Source: an uncultured Ruminococcus sp. (GTDB lineage Bacteria > Bacillota > Clostridia > Lachnospirales > Lachnospiraceae). From it: a stretch of DNA of 64,000 bases. The stretch lies in contig FMEL01000003.1 of assembly GCA_900066355.1 (NCBI GenBank), positions 248,001 to 312,000 of the forward strand, written 5' to 3'. The notes below the pieces were generated by a model, which was given only the letters and a program-made list of their open reading frames with translations, was not told the DNA's origin and ran no database searches. The position numbers and the translations under genes are program-made. Below, piece after piece: positions 17,015-25,240 of this stretch (its first letter is position 1; the number at the start of each line of letters is the position of its first letter).

Positions 17015-17046
17015 ATAATACCCCCCCCCTGCATATATCCTGTCAA
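17015..17046 (-). promoter_or_regulatory. Candidate promoter with a G9 tract in its spacer
   Basis: Minus strand: TTGACA (17046-17041), then 20 bp that end in nine consecutive G (17029-17021), then TATTAT (17020-17015). The spacer is 3 bp longer than optimal. Loss of three G would bring it to 17 bp. Slipped-strand changes in such tracts switch promoters in other bacteria. Confidence 0.45.
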
Positions 17047-17056
17047 TTCAAATCCA

Positions 17057-19120
17057 CTACTTTATTTTCACTTTTTTCGCCTTGCTCCAACCACTGTAAT
17101 ATACGTTTTTCCCGACTTTTTTCCAGCTTCGTATTCTTACATAATATGTTCTCTTTCCTGACAGCTTTGATATCTTTAAAGCAGTAATATTTTTTACAGT
17201 TTTTGTCTTTGCATTCTTAAAATTCTTATTTGTCGAACACTGAATCTGATAACCGCCTGCACCACTCACCTTTTTCCACTTTACTTTTGCAGTATTTTTT
17301 GCCGCAGTTATTTTTCTAATCATTGTCGACTTCGGAATGATCTTAAACTTCACAGTACAGGAATAAGATTTATACTTTCCTTTTCCTCGGATTACAGCAT
17401 ATCCGGTTCCTACGTTCTTGTTATTCTTATAGGATATCGAATAATATTTCGATGAAATTATGTTATTTCCGACTTTTACTTCTTTTATCTGTGGTTTCTG
17501 AGCCTTTCCATTATAAACAACTGTTGTCTTTTTGAGTGACGCTTTCATCTTTACAGTATTTACTGTTGTATTATTCTTTACTGTAGGTGTGATTTTTTCA
17601 TCTTTGTTTTTTATCTGAAATTTCAGAATTCCATATACAGGAGTTCCCTGATAATTCATCAACTTCCCATTCACCGTACAATGAGTACTTTGATTTTTCA
17701 GAGTGGAATATACCGTAATCTGTCCTTCATTGATTCCGCTGTCCGGTACATAATTATTATCGTAGCGCAGGAAATAATCTACGCCTTCTTTCAGAACCTT
17801 TCCGCTGGATTTAATTTTCACAGTTACTTTCGGCTCTATTTCTCTGTACGGAATTCCTTCATAGATTTTCTTATCCAGTGTCATTTCATAATAGCTTCGG
17901 CTTGTATTTATATGATAATCTACTTTGGCCAGTAGCGCGCCATCATAATTTCCATATGAAGATCCTTTGGCAGAATATATACGCACGCAGGCATATATTG
18001 TTTCTTTATCCACATCTGTAGAAATCGGAGGGCAGCCTGCACTGTTTTCATATTCCAGCACATAGTCTGTGCCTTCTTTCATAATCGTACCATCCATATC
18101 TCTGACTACAGGTTTGGGCTCAATCGCTTCGCCATTATATGTATATTCTGTTTTTTCAAGTGACGCTGTGATTTTCTTTATTTCGGTTCCATATTGTGCT
18201 CCGGTCTGCCTTTCAACCGTTACAGGAACTGTATAAGTTCCTCCGTTTTTTATTTTGACTGTAACACTTCCGGTTCCGACTTTCTTACCTCTGATTTTTC
18301 CCAGACTGTCTACCGAAATAAGTTCCGGATTATTATTTGTAATTGTAAAAAAATTAGAGGACTCTGCATAGAACGTATATCCCTCTGAATACTTTGTACA
18401 AAATTCCATATTGTCTCTTGTAGATGTTCCATACTGCAGCCGAATAGAACTTGCTCCTGTTTCTAACTGCAACTGCTGTGGATCTGCAATTACATTAAAA
18501 GTTCTCTCTTTATCACTCTGCGTGTTGATGACCTCTCCACAGGGATCTGCTGCTGCCACAAACACCCAATACGATGTATTATGATAATCCAGAACACCTA
18601 CTCCGCAATATCTCATATCTTCCGCCATCATAGCCGCATTGTGCAATGGTGATCTTGACCAGAAATAGTCTGCTGTCTCCGCATTTCCAAATCCGGATCC
18701 TATATTTTCATGCAGTGCAAAAAAATCTCCTGTTTCTGCCACATAAATAGTTCCGTACTGATCTTCACGGGGAATTCCTCTAAAAGAACATACAAACCCC
18801 AGTCTTTCCAGTGCATCATAGCATCCCGTAAAGTTTTCATTATACGGACAGCGATGTGCAAAACTGACTACTATTTCTGCGGCTCTCTGCATAGCTGCTT
18901 CTGTCAGTCCACTGGTGGGCTTTAATTCTGCAAGATTTTTTGCTTTTCTTTTTTCATTTAAGATTTTTACAAATCTCTGTGCTTCGCTGTAATGGCAGAC
19001 ACCCGTAATCGGAATCAGTACATTGTTGTCTGCATGGCAGGTTACCACACCCAGCATAATACCAACTATAGACAGTAACAGATACATCCATATTCTGATT
19101 TTTGTTTTTGCTTTTTTCAT
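17057..19120 (-). CDS. Secreted CAP/SCP-domain protein with BIG2 and fibronectin-like domains
   Basis: A 687-residue exported protein. The signal peptide is at residues 1-31. A CAP (SCP/PR1) domain lies at about 45-195, with a conserved His (HRCPYN), Glu (LHENIG) and a second His (SPLHNAAMM), the usual CAP pocket residues. A BIG2-like domain lies at about 215-305 and two or three beta domains with YNGEAIEPKP/YNGKAQKPQ phrases at about 320-600. A fibronectin III-like C-terminus (about 605-687) ends in basic residues. In clostridia such proteins are surface or sporulation-linked; their activity is mostly unknown. It lies 80 bp upstream of the next BIG2 gene. Confidence 0.87.
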   Translation of the reverse strand: MKKAKTKIRIWMYLLLSIVGIMLGVVTCHADNNVLIPITGVCHYSEAQRFVKILNEKRKAKNLAELKPTSGLTEAAMQRAAEIVVSFAHRCPYNENFTGCYDALERLGFVCSFRGIPREDQYGTIYVAETGDFFALHENIGSGFGNAETADYFWSRSPLHNAAMMAEDMRYCGVGVLDYHNTSYWVFVAAADPCGEVINTQSDKERTFNVIADPQQLQLETGASSIRLQYGTSTRDNMEFCTKYSEGYTFYAESSNFFTITNNNPELISVDSLGKIRGKKVGTGSVTVKIKNGGTYTVPVTVERQTGAQYGTEIKKITASLEKTEYTYNGEAIEPKPVVRDMDGTIMKEGTDYVLEYENSAGCPPISTDVDKETIYACVRIYSAKGSSYGNYDGALLAKVDYHINTSRSYYEMTLDKKIYEGIPYREIEPKVTVKIKSSGKVLKEGVDYFLRYDNNYVPDSGINEGQITVYSTLKNQSTHCTVNGKLMNYQGTPVYGILKFQIKNKDEKITPTVKNNTTVNTVKMKASLKKTTVVYNGKAQKPQIKEVKVGNNIISSKYYSISYKNNKNVGTGYAVIRGKGKYKSYSCTVKFKIIPKSTMIRKITAAKNTAKVKWKKVSGAGGYQIQCSTNKNFKNAKTKTVKNITALKISKLSGKRTYYVRIRSWKKVGKNVYYSGWSKAKKVKIK

Positions 19121-19141
19121 ATTGCCCCTCCATATATCTGC

Positions 19142-19180
19142 AAAAGAGAACCTAAGACTTTCACCTTGGATTCTCTTTTT
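19142..19180 (-). terminator. Terminator of the 19205 BIG2 gene
   Basis: AAAAGAGAA (19142-19150) pairs with TTCTCTTTT (19171-19179). The stem is flanked by T on either strand and sits 25 bp after the leftward gene's stop. Confidence 0.7.
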
Positions 19181-19204
19181 GTTATCTGTTTATCATCTTC
19201 TGAA

Positions 19205-19975
19205 TTATCTCAAATTCATGCTGACACTATAATTGATATATGTTCTGCTGCTTCCGTCAAATACCGGAAGTCCATTTGCATTGAGTGGATAAATTCCACT
19301 GAAGATGACGCTCTGAACGTTTCCCGGTAATTTATTTCCCAGCGTAATTATCCAGCCAGATTTCGCTCCCGGCTGCACTCTCTGGTAATTTACACCTCCG
19401 TTTTCTATTGATTTTAATATATTTACAGGAACGTTGTAAGTACCTGCTGTTGTTTTTACGGACATATTAAAGTCGCTGGCTAACCATCCAAAAGCAATGC
19501 TTGAATTGCTTCCATTAGTAACTTCTACTTCAATTGTCCTGTCATTATACAAATATGCTTCATAGGTAATTCCATGGTCATATGCCATTCCTTTTGACAC
19601 TACTTTTCTTACATTTGTATTCTGTGCAGTATTCGTATTGCTTTTAGCTTTGGTTTTTGCTTTGTTTTTTGCTTTTTTGACATTTACTTTACATGTCAGC
19701 TTCTTTTTTCCAATTTTGGCAGTAATTTTTACCTGACCGGCTTTTTTTCCTTTTACAACGCCATTTTTATTTACTGTAGCAATTTTGGAATTAGAAGAAC
19801 TCCATTTTGCTTTTTTACGTGTTCCTTTAACTTTTAATTTAACTGTTTTTCCGACAGTCACGGATGCTGATCTGCGATTCAGACTAACAGATGCCGCCGA
19901 TACCGGCATTACCATTGCCAACGATACCAGAAGTGCTAACATAATTACAGAAACCTTTTTTACATACTTTTTCAT
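19205..19975 (-). CDS. Secreted BIG2-domain protein
   Basis: A 256-residue exported protein. The signal peptide covers about residues 1-28 (ending SAA). The BIG2 domain (about 30-97) is close to that of the 4946 protein even at the DNA level, which points to fairly recent duplication. A Lys/Ala/Asn linker (about 98-122) and a beta-sandwich C-terminal domain with NVRKVVSKGMAYDHGITYEAYLY follow. It is monocistronic. It has its own ECF-like promoter B and terminator, so it is the cleanest reporter of the proposed regulon. Function is unknown. Confidence 0.83.
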   Translation of the reverse strand: MKKYVKKVSVIMLALLVSLAMVMPVSAASVSLNRRSASVTVGKTVKLKVKGTRKKAKWSSSNSKIATVNKNGVVKGKKAGQVKITAKIGKKKLTCKVNVKKAKNKAKTKAKSNTNTAQNTNVRKVVSKGMAYDHGITYEAYLYNDRTIEVEVTNGSNSSIAFGWLASDFNMSVKTTAGTYNVPVNILKSIENGGVNYQRVQPGAKSGWIITLGNKLPGNVQSVIFSGIYPLNANGLPVFDGSSRTYINYSVSMNLR

Positions 19976-20034
19976 TTTCTTTTTTCTCCTTTCGCAATAC
20001 CATCAAAATATTGTTTTTTTATCCTTTCTGTCTA

Positions 20035-20063
20035 ATAGACACTTAAAGGACCCGGATGGTTTT
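20035..20063 (-). promoter_or_regulatory. ECF-like promoter B
   Basis: Minus strand: -35 AAAACC (20063-20058), a 17-bp spacer, -10 GTCTAT (20040-20035). The start codon follows about 60 bp later. The spacer begins ATCCGGG, a word also found just after the -35 of the second ECF sigma gene's promoter at 40328-40356. Confidence 0.6.
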
Positions 20064-20119
20064 AATTTTTTAAAATTTTTTTATTTTCTATAAGTACTAT
20101 ACTTTATATTGCAACGATG

Positions 20120-20140
20120 CTCGTAGAACTCAGGTTTCCC
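20120..20140 (-). promoter_or_regulatory. Conserved upstream element B (GGGAAA-N8-CTACGA)
   Basis: Minus strand: GGGAAA, 8 bp, CTACGA. Its inner edge lies 57 bp upstream of the -35 of promoter B, about 14 bp further away than at the other two sites. Confidence 0.55.
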
Positions 20141-20176
20141 AGGATACTTTCCTTATTTTTTCCTGTTTTACCTGTA

Positions 20177-20215
20177 ATAAAACAGGAACCATCTTATAGA
20201 CAGTTCCTGTTTTAT
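20177..20215 (-). terminator. Terminator of the Rpn-family gene
   Basis: ATAAAACAGGAAC (20177-20189) is the exact complement of GTTCCTGTTTTAT (20203-20215), a 13-bp stem. It lies 11 bp after the leftward gene's stop. Confidence 0.75.
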
Positions 20216-20225
20216 AGTCAATATT

Positions 20226-21071
20226 CTATTTCATTTCTTCTTTTAATTTCAATACATCTTCTAACGGTATTCCAATCTTTTCGGCAATCAGTTCATCATT
20301 TAATATTCCGAGAAGATTTTTAGCCGATTCTAATTTTACCTTTTTTTCGGCTTCTTCATATAACATTTTTCCCAACTCTGTCATCCTCATTTCACTCCTT
20401 ACTTCGTCCAGGTCAATTTTCTCTAAAAATTTGTCAGCCATTGTGTATATCATTGCCTCCAGTCTACGGATATCTTCCTCCGAAATATCTTTTGCTTTTT
20501 CTATTATTCTGAACGCACCTGTAATACGCTTTTTCTGCGCTGATTCTCCACCCATTAACGGCATCAGAACCAGTCTGATTAATTCTTCTTTTGTTATTTT
20601 TTCGTTTTTGTCTATTTTGTGCCTCAGTTCAATCAAAAACTCATCTGCATTCCAATCTGACATAATAATCGGCATTATTCGATATGTATTCAGTCCCTCC
20701 GTAAATTCTGTCACTGGATTTTTGATTTTCCCAGAAAACAGCACACATGTTGTTACCGAAACATTGTACTGATAACTGATTACCGCCTCATACGAACGAA
20801 ATCTTTTCAAATCTTTAATGCCTTTACTACTGCTCTGAAACTCGAAATGTTTCCAACTTCCATCTTCCATAATCAGGTTATTGTCCTGAAAATACTTATG
20901 AAATTCCAATATAGTAGATTCAGTAGGTGCGATTCCAATAACTTTCTCATGGATTCCTAAATATGGCAGTAATTCATCAGCAAAAAACTGCATCATACTC
21001 TTCATGATTGCATCTTCATGCTGATATACTGAAGATTTTTCTTCTTTTGTAACACTGATTTCTTCTTTCAT
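20226..21071 (-). CDS. Rpn/PD-(D/E)XK transposase-like nuclease family protein
   Basis: A 281-residue protein. The first half has the layout of the Rpn (recombination-promoting nuclease) family. An acidic N-terminus is followed by FFADELLPYLGI, a strand with EFQSSS (the E-x-Q part of the PD-(D/E)XK core) and a hydrophobic strand with YQYNVSVTTCVLFSG. The second half is helical and charged and ends LEDVLKLKEEMK, typical of clostridial members. Such genes are scattered in many copies in gut Firmicutes and are thought to be nucleases that promote recombination. The usual upstream aspartate is less clear here, so activity is uncertain. Confidence 0.75.
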   Translation of the reverse strand: MKEEISVTKEEKSSVYQHEDAIMKSMMQFFADELLPYLGIHEKVIGIAPTESTILEFHKYFQDNNLIMEDGSWKHFEFQSSSKGIKDLKRFRSYEAVISYQYNVSVTTCVLFSGKIKNPVTEFTEGLNTYRIMPIIMSDWNADEFLIELRHKIDKNEKITKEELIRLVLMPLMGGESAQKKRITGAFRIIEKAKDISEEDIRRLEAMIYTMADKFLEKIDLDEVRSEMRMTELGKMLYEEAEKKVKLESAKNLLGILNDELIAEKIGIPLEDVLKLKEEMK

Positions 21072-21467
21072 TTGAATCCTTTCTGCAAAAAAGTATTCAA
21101 AGAAATCACCTAATTACAATATAGCAAAAAAAAATACTACAGACAACTTACTTTTCTGCTGTTTATATAATTTCTATGTTGGTATTTTCTCTGAAATCGA
21201 GATAAGAATATTCATTAGAAAATAATAGATATAACAAATTGTAATCGACAATTTCCCTGCACCTGTCTGTATGTTACATAATGTAAAAGAAAAAACGCGC
21301 AGGGTCAACAAAAAACGTTCGACAAATTCTTTATAAATATTATTTACGTCAAATTCCGGAATTATTTGACATTCCTCATTGCTTTCGCTACTATTATTTC
21401 ATAAAAAACAATTTCTTAATTGGATAGTATTGTCCAACTATTTTCAGCATACAGGAAGGAGATCGAC
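21072..21467. other. Intergenic region between the Rpn gene and the M20 gene
   Basis: This 396-bp space is divergent. It holds a near-palindrome TTACATAATGTAA at about 21275-21287. It also holds the palindrome and promoter listed below for the rightward gene. No additional gene is supported. Confidence 0.4.
21352..21394 (+). promoter_or_regulatory. Promoter of the M20 gene with abutting palindrome
   Basis: TTGACA at 21366-21371, a 17-bp spacer and TACTAT at 21389-21394. A perfect 12-bp palindrome AATTCCGGAATT (21352-21363) ends two bases before the -35, a typical place for a regulator. Confidence 0.5.
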
Positions 21468-22655
21468 ATGAATTTTAAGAATCTGGCAGAACAAAACGAG
21501 AACTGGATCATCGAGCAGAGGCGTTATTTTCATGCGCATCCGGAGCTTTCTTTTGAGGAAAAAAACACCACCGGGCAGATTGGAAAACTGCTTGAAGAAA
21601 TGGGGCTGACTCCTCACTATTATCCGGATTATAACGGTCTCTGGGCGATGATCGAGGGAGGCAAAGCTACCCCTGAGAGCAAGACAGTCGCTCTTCGTGC
21701 AGATATCGATGCACTTCCCGTTGATGAACACACCGGACTTGCTTTTTGCAGTCAGAATCCAGGTGTCATGCACGCCTGTGGACATGACTGCCATATTGCC
21801 ATGCTTCTGGGCGGAATCCGTATGCTGATGGCAAAAAAAGAAGACCTAAAAGGAAATGTAAAGATCATCTTTCAGGCTGCAGAAGAATCCTGCCACGGTG
21901 CACAGTACTATGTCGAGCATAGTTTTCTGAACGATGTAGATGCCATTTACGGCACACATATCTGGGGAGAGCTGGATGCGCCTTACATGAATTTTGAATC
22001 TGGCCCACGTATGGCAAGCTGTGACAATTTCCGAATTGAAATCGAGGGTGTTTCTTCTCATGGTTCCACCCCGCATCAGGGTGTCGATGCGATTTTGACT
22101 GCCGCTTATATCATCACAGAAATTCAGGCAATCGTTTCCCGTATGAATGATCCTCTGAATCCACTGGTTGTCACCGTCGGTAAGATAGAAGGCGGACAGC
22201 GTTTTAATATTCTTGCTGATAAGGTTGTTCTGGAGGGAACTACGCGTACCCATTCCCCTGAAATGCGCAAAAAAACGGAGCCTCTGCTCCGCAGAATCGC
22301 TGAAAATACAGCTGCTTCCATGGGAGCAAAGGCTACTCTGACTTTTGAATATTTTCCGGCTCCTATCATTAATGAGCATGAAGATCTGGTACAGATTGCA
22401 AGAGATGCCGCTGCCAAAATGTACGGTTCTGATTGTCTGAAACCATTCCCGAAAATGATGATCAGTGAGGACTTCGCCTACTATATGGAAAAGGTTCCGG
22501 GTGTCTTTGGGCTGGTCGGAAGCCAGAATAAATCTCTGGGTATCACCGCCAAAAATCACAACGATCACTATACCGTAGATGAAAGTGTCTTAAAACGCGG
22601 AGCCGCTATGTACGCACAGTTCGCGTACGATTTTCTGGAAGAAAAATCAAAATAA
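21468..22655 (+). CDS. M20-family amidohydrolase (carboxypeptidase/aminoacylase type)
   Basis: A 395-residue zinc peptidase-like enzyme. I start at 21468 because AAGGAG precedes it at good spacing. The ATG 48 bases earlier lacks a site. Metal and catalytic elements are visible: ALRADIDALP, HACGHDCHIAM, QAAEESCHGA and HG(S)TPHQGVDA. The late ISEDFAYY is typical of the IAA-amino-acid hydrolase/hippuricase branch, which cleaves N-acyl amino acids or similar amides. It is monocistronic with a terminator at 22663-22688. The exact substrate cannot be told from sequence. Confidence 0.9.
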   Translation: MNFKNLAEQNENWIIEQRRYFHAHPELSFEEKNTTGQIGKLLEEMGLTPHYYPDYNGLWAMIEGGKATPESKTVALRADIDALPVDEHTGLAFCSQNPGVMHACGHDCHIAMLLGGIRMLMAKKEDLKGNVKIIFQAAEESCHGAQYYVEHSFLNDVDAIYGTHIWGELDAPYMNFESGPRMASCDNFRIEIEGVSSHGSTPHQGVDAILTAAYIITEIQAIVSRMNDPLNPLVVTVGKIEGGQRFNILADKVVLEGTTRTHSPEMRKKTEPLLRRIAENTAASMGAKATLTFEYFPAPIINEHEDLVQIARDAAAKMYGSDCLKPFPKMMISEDFAYYMEKVPGVFGLVGSQNKSLGITAKNHNDHYTVDESVLKRGAAMYAQFAYDFLEEKSK

Positions 22656-22662
22656 AAGCTTC

Positions 22663-22688
22663 ACCGCCGGGAAATCCTCCCCGGCGGT
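22663..22688. terminator. Bidirectional terminator
   Basis: ACCGCCGG (22663-22670) pairs with CCGGCGGT (22681-22688) between two convergent genes. The T-rich side favours the leftward transcript. Confidence 0.75.
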
Positions 22689-22700
22689 CATCAAAATCTC

Positions 22701-25238
22701 TTATTTATGCTGTATGCAGTCCACAATCGTCTTCAAGATTTCCTGCATATCCAGCGGTTTAGCGACATGACCGTTCATACCGGCCTCCATACTTCGTTTC
22801 CGGTCTTCTTCAAAAGCATTCGCCGTCATTGCAATGATCGGAATCCGCTCTGCTTCTTCGCGCATGAGACCACGTATTGTCCTTGTAGCTGTAAGGCCAT
22901 CCATCACCGGCATCATAATGTCCATCAAAATCACATCAAATGTACCATCCGGTGAATTTTTGAATATATCGACAGCCTCCTGTCCGTTCCATGCTTTCGT
23001 AAGTACAGCGCCTTCATCTTCCAAAAGAAATTCTGCAATTTCCATATTCAGCTCATTATCTTCAACCAGAAGTATATGCAATCCTGCAATAGAAAGCTCC
23101 TGTTCTTCTTTTTCAGAAGTTTCTTCCTCTACAGCATCCGGATTGATTTTCAACGGAAGGTTGATCGTAAAGGTAGTTCCTTTTCCTTCTTCGCTGACGA
23201 CATCAATCTCTCCATTCATTTTTTCAACCAGCTTCTTAACGATGGAAAGACCAAGTCCTGTACCGCCGAGAGTCGTACGTGCTCCGTTTTCTTCCTGCGT
23301 GAACGGTTCAAACATATGCTTCTGGAATTCTTTACTCATACCCTTTCCGGTATCCACACAGGTAAACTCATATATTGCATATTTTTCACTACAGGATACC
23401 TCTTCACAGTGCAGATCAAGGCTTCCGTTTTCACGATTATATTTAACTGCATTACCTGCGATATTCAACATGATCTGGCGTAAATGCACCGGGCTTCCGA
23501 TCAGTTTATAGTGTTGGTAGTTTTCTCTTTTGTATGTGAAATGTATGCCTCGTTCTACTGCCTGTACCTCAATCAGAGCAACCACTTCATCCAGCATTTC
23601 CCGCAAATCAAACGGTATTTTTTCCAGTTCAATTTCTCCGGACTCCATCTTACTCATATCCAGAACATCGTTTACCAGTTCAAACAAAAACATCGCCGCA
23701 CCGCGGATTTTTTCTCTGCATTCCTTCTGCTTTTCCATATCTTCCGGGAAATGATCCCCGATATTCAGCATACCGATCACGCCATTGATCGGTGTTCGGA
23801 TATCGTGGCTCATCCTCCGCAGAAACTCTGTTTTTGCAACATTGGCACGTCTCGCTTCTTCAGCTGTCTCAATGATCTGATTCTGGTATTCCTGTTCTCT
23901 GCGTTTCTGCTCATCAATATTCTGCACAGCAAAAATCACAGATTCAATTTCCCCGTCAGCCTGAATTCTCTTCGGAAGCGCTGTCAGCATATGCCAGACA
24001 CCAAAAGCATCCTGAAACGTATAATTCAAGGATTCCTTTCCCTTCAGTCGTTCCGACAGTGTGTTGATATCTGTAATTTCCCTCATCCCTGCCTGATACT
24101 CCTTACCAATGCAGTATGAAGTAATTGCATTCATCGTCTGTTCCGCACCATGTAAATATTTCACAATTTTATGAACTTCCTCCGGTGCACGGATAATTTC
24201 AAGTGTCTTATATTTCAGATCAACCACGTAATTCGTAACATAAATCCGGCTGATCGCATCGATAATATTATGCTGATACTCAAGATTTACAAGCTGTTTT
24301 TTTGCCAGTTTCTGGTGCATAAAGAGCAGGGCAAGCCATGCAACAAGATAGAATGCCACAGCATATGCAATGACCATACCACTCTCCGTAAAAACTTCGT
24401 TTTTCCGAAAAAATACATAAATATAATACTGACCGTATTTCGCATAGCTGCCATAAAATACCTTACCGTCTTCTTTTACACGGATCAGTGTGTCTGCTTC
24501 CTGCTTTTCATTAAACATCATAATGCGGGGACAGTCCTCAATCCTTTTGCCCTGCATAGACTGATTGTTTGAACTGATTACTTTTTGACCATCTGAGAGT
24601 ACAACCGTACCATCCCGCTCCACTTTATATCCGGTAAGTATGCTTTCAATACTGAGTTCATTCTCTATATCCGCTTTCGTACTCGCACTCTCATAGCACA
24701 AAATAATGCTCTTTCGATCCTCTGATGCCATTGCAGCATAGTAATAATATTTCTCTTCAGATGTCTCTATCCGATCGGACAGAATTTTCTTTGGATACGT
24801 CAGAAGATCCTGCAGTTTCTGCGCTTCAAAGGCAGTATTCCATATCTTATCCTCTATCTTTTCGGTATACTGACTGTTTTTTACATGCAGATTTTTGTCC
24901 AGAATCAGAATACCTGTCAGTCTCTGCTCTTTTAAAAACTGATGCATATTTTTGTCACTGATCATTTCCTGCTCCGAAAGACAGCGTTTCAATTCCGTTG
25001 CTTTCTCGGCAAGATCCATCTGGATCCGAATTTTATTGTTTGTAAGAATATCATCATAACGGCTACACTGCTCTTTCATAAATGAAATAATCTCCGCAGC
25101 ATCCTCGTTGGCTTTCCTGATTTCCAGCCTTGTCTGGATTTCAAATACCACACTCAAAATCAGAATACCCGGGATCCAAAACAGCAAAAGCAGTCTTACC
25201 GTAGTATTTTCGGTTATTTTTTTAGTATACTCCACCAT
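22701..25238 (-). CDS. Hybrid sensor histidine kinase/response regulator
   Basis: An 845-residue protein. The N-terminal transmembrane helix is at about residues 15-35. An extracytoplasmic sensor part of about 250 residues is followed by a second helix near 285-305. A PAS-like region is followed by a HisKA segment (RMSHDIRTPINGVIGML), an HATPase domain with the N, G1 and G2 boxes (DTGKGMSKEF; GTGLGLSIVKKLVEKM) and a C-terminal receiver with the phospho-acceptor in DVILMDIMMPVMDG. All key residues are intact. It starts 2 bp after the stop of the aldo/keto reductase gene, so they share a transcript. The signal and output are unknown. No DNA-binding domain is present, so another response protein must take the signal on. 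Confidence 0.92.
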   Translation of the reverse strand: MVEYTKKITENTTVRLLLLFWIPGILILSVVFEIQTRLEIRKANEDAAEIISFMKEQCSRYDDILTNNKIRIQMDLAEKATELKRCLSEQEMISDKNMHQFLKEQRLTGILILDKNLHVKNSQYTEKIEDKIWNTAFEAQKLQDLLTYPKKILSDRIETSEEKYYYYAAMASEDRKSIILCYESASTKADIENELSIESILTGYKVERDGTVVLSDGQKVISSNNQSMQGKRIEDCPRIMMFNEKQEADTLIRVKEDGKVFYGSYAKYGQYYIYVFFRKNEVFTESGMVIAYAVAFYLVAWLALLFMHQKLAKKQLVNLEYQHNIIDAISRIYVTNYVVDLKYKTLEIIRAPEEVHKIVKYLHGAEQTMNAITSYCIGKEYQAGMREITDINTLSERLKGKESLNYTFQDAFGVWHMLTALPKRIQADGEIESVIFAVQNIDEQKRREQEYQNQIIETAEEARRANVAKTEFLRRMSHDIRTPINGVIGMLNIGDHFPEDMEKQKECREKIRGAAMFLFELVNDVLDMSKMESGEIELEKIPFDLREMLDEVVALIEVQAVERGIHFTYKRENYQHYKLIGSPVHLRQIMLNIAGNAVKYNRENGSLDLHCEEVSCSEKYAIYEFTCVDTGKGMSKEFQKHMFEPFTQEENGARTTLGGTGLGLSIVKKLVEKMNGEIDVVSEEGKGTTFTINLPLKINPDAVEEETSEKEEQELSIAGLHILLVEDNELNMEIAEFLLEDEGAVLTKAWNGQEAVDIFKNSPDGTFDVILMDIMMPVMDGLTATRTIRGLMREEAERIPIIAMTANAFEEDRKRSMEAGMNGHVAKPLDMQEILKTIVDCIQHK

Positions 25239-25240
25239 AA

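Noticed and set aside
22124..22568. Minus-strand frames inside the M20 gene
   Set aside because: The plus frame has complete catalytic motifs and a ribosome site; the antisense frames have neither.
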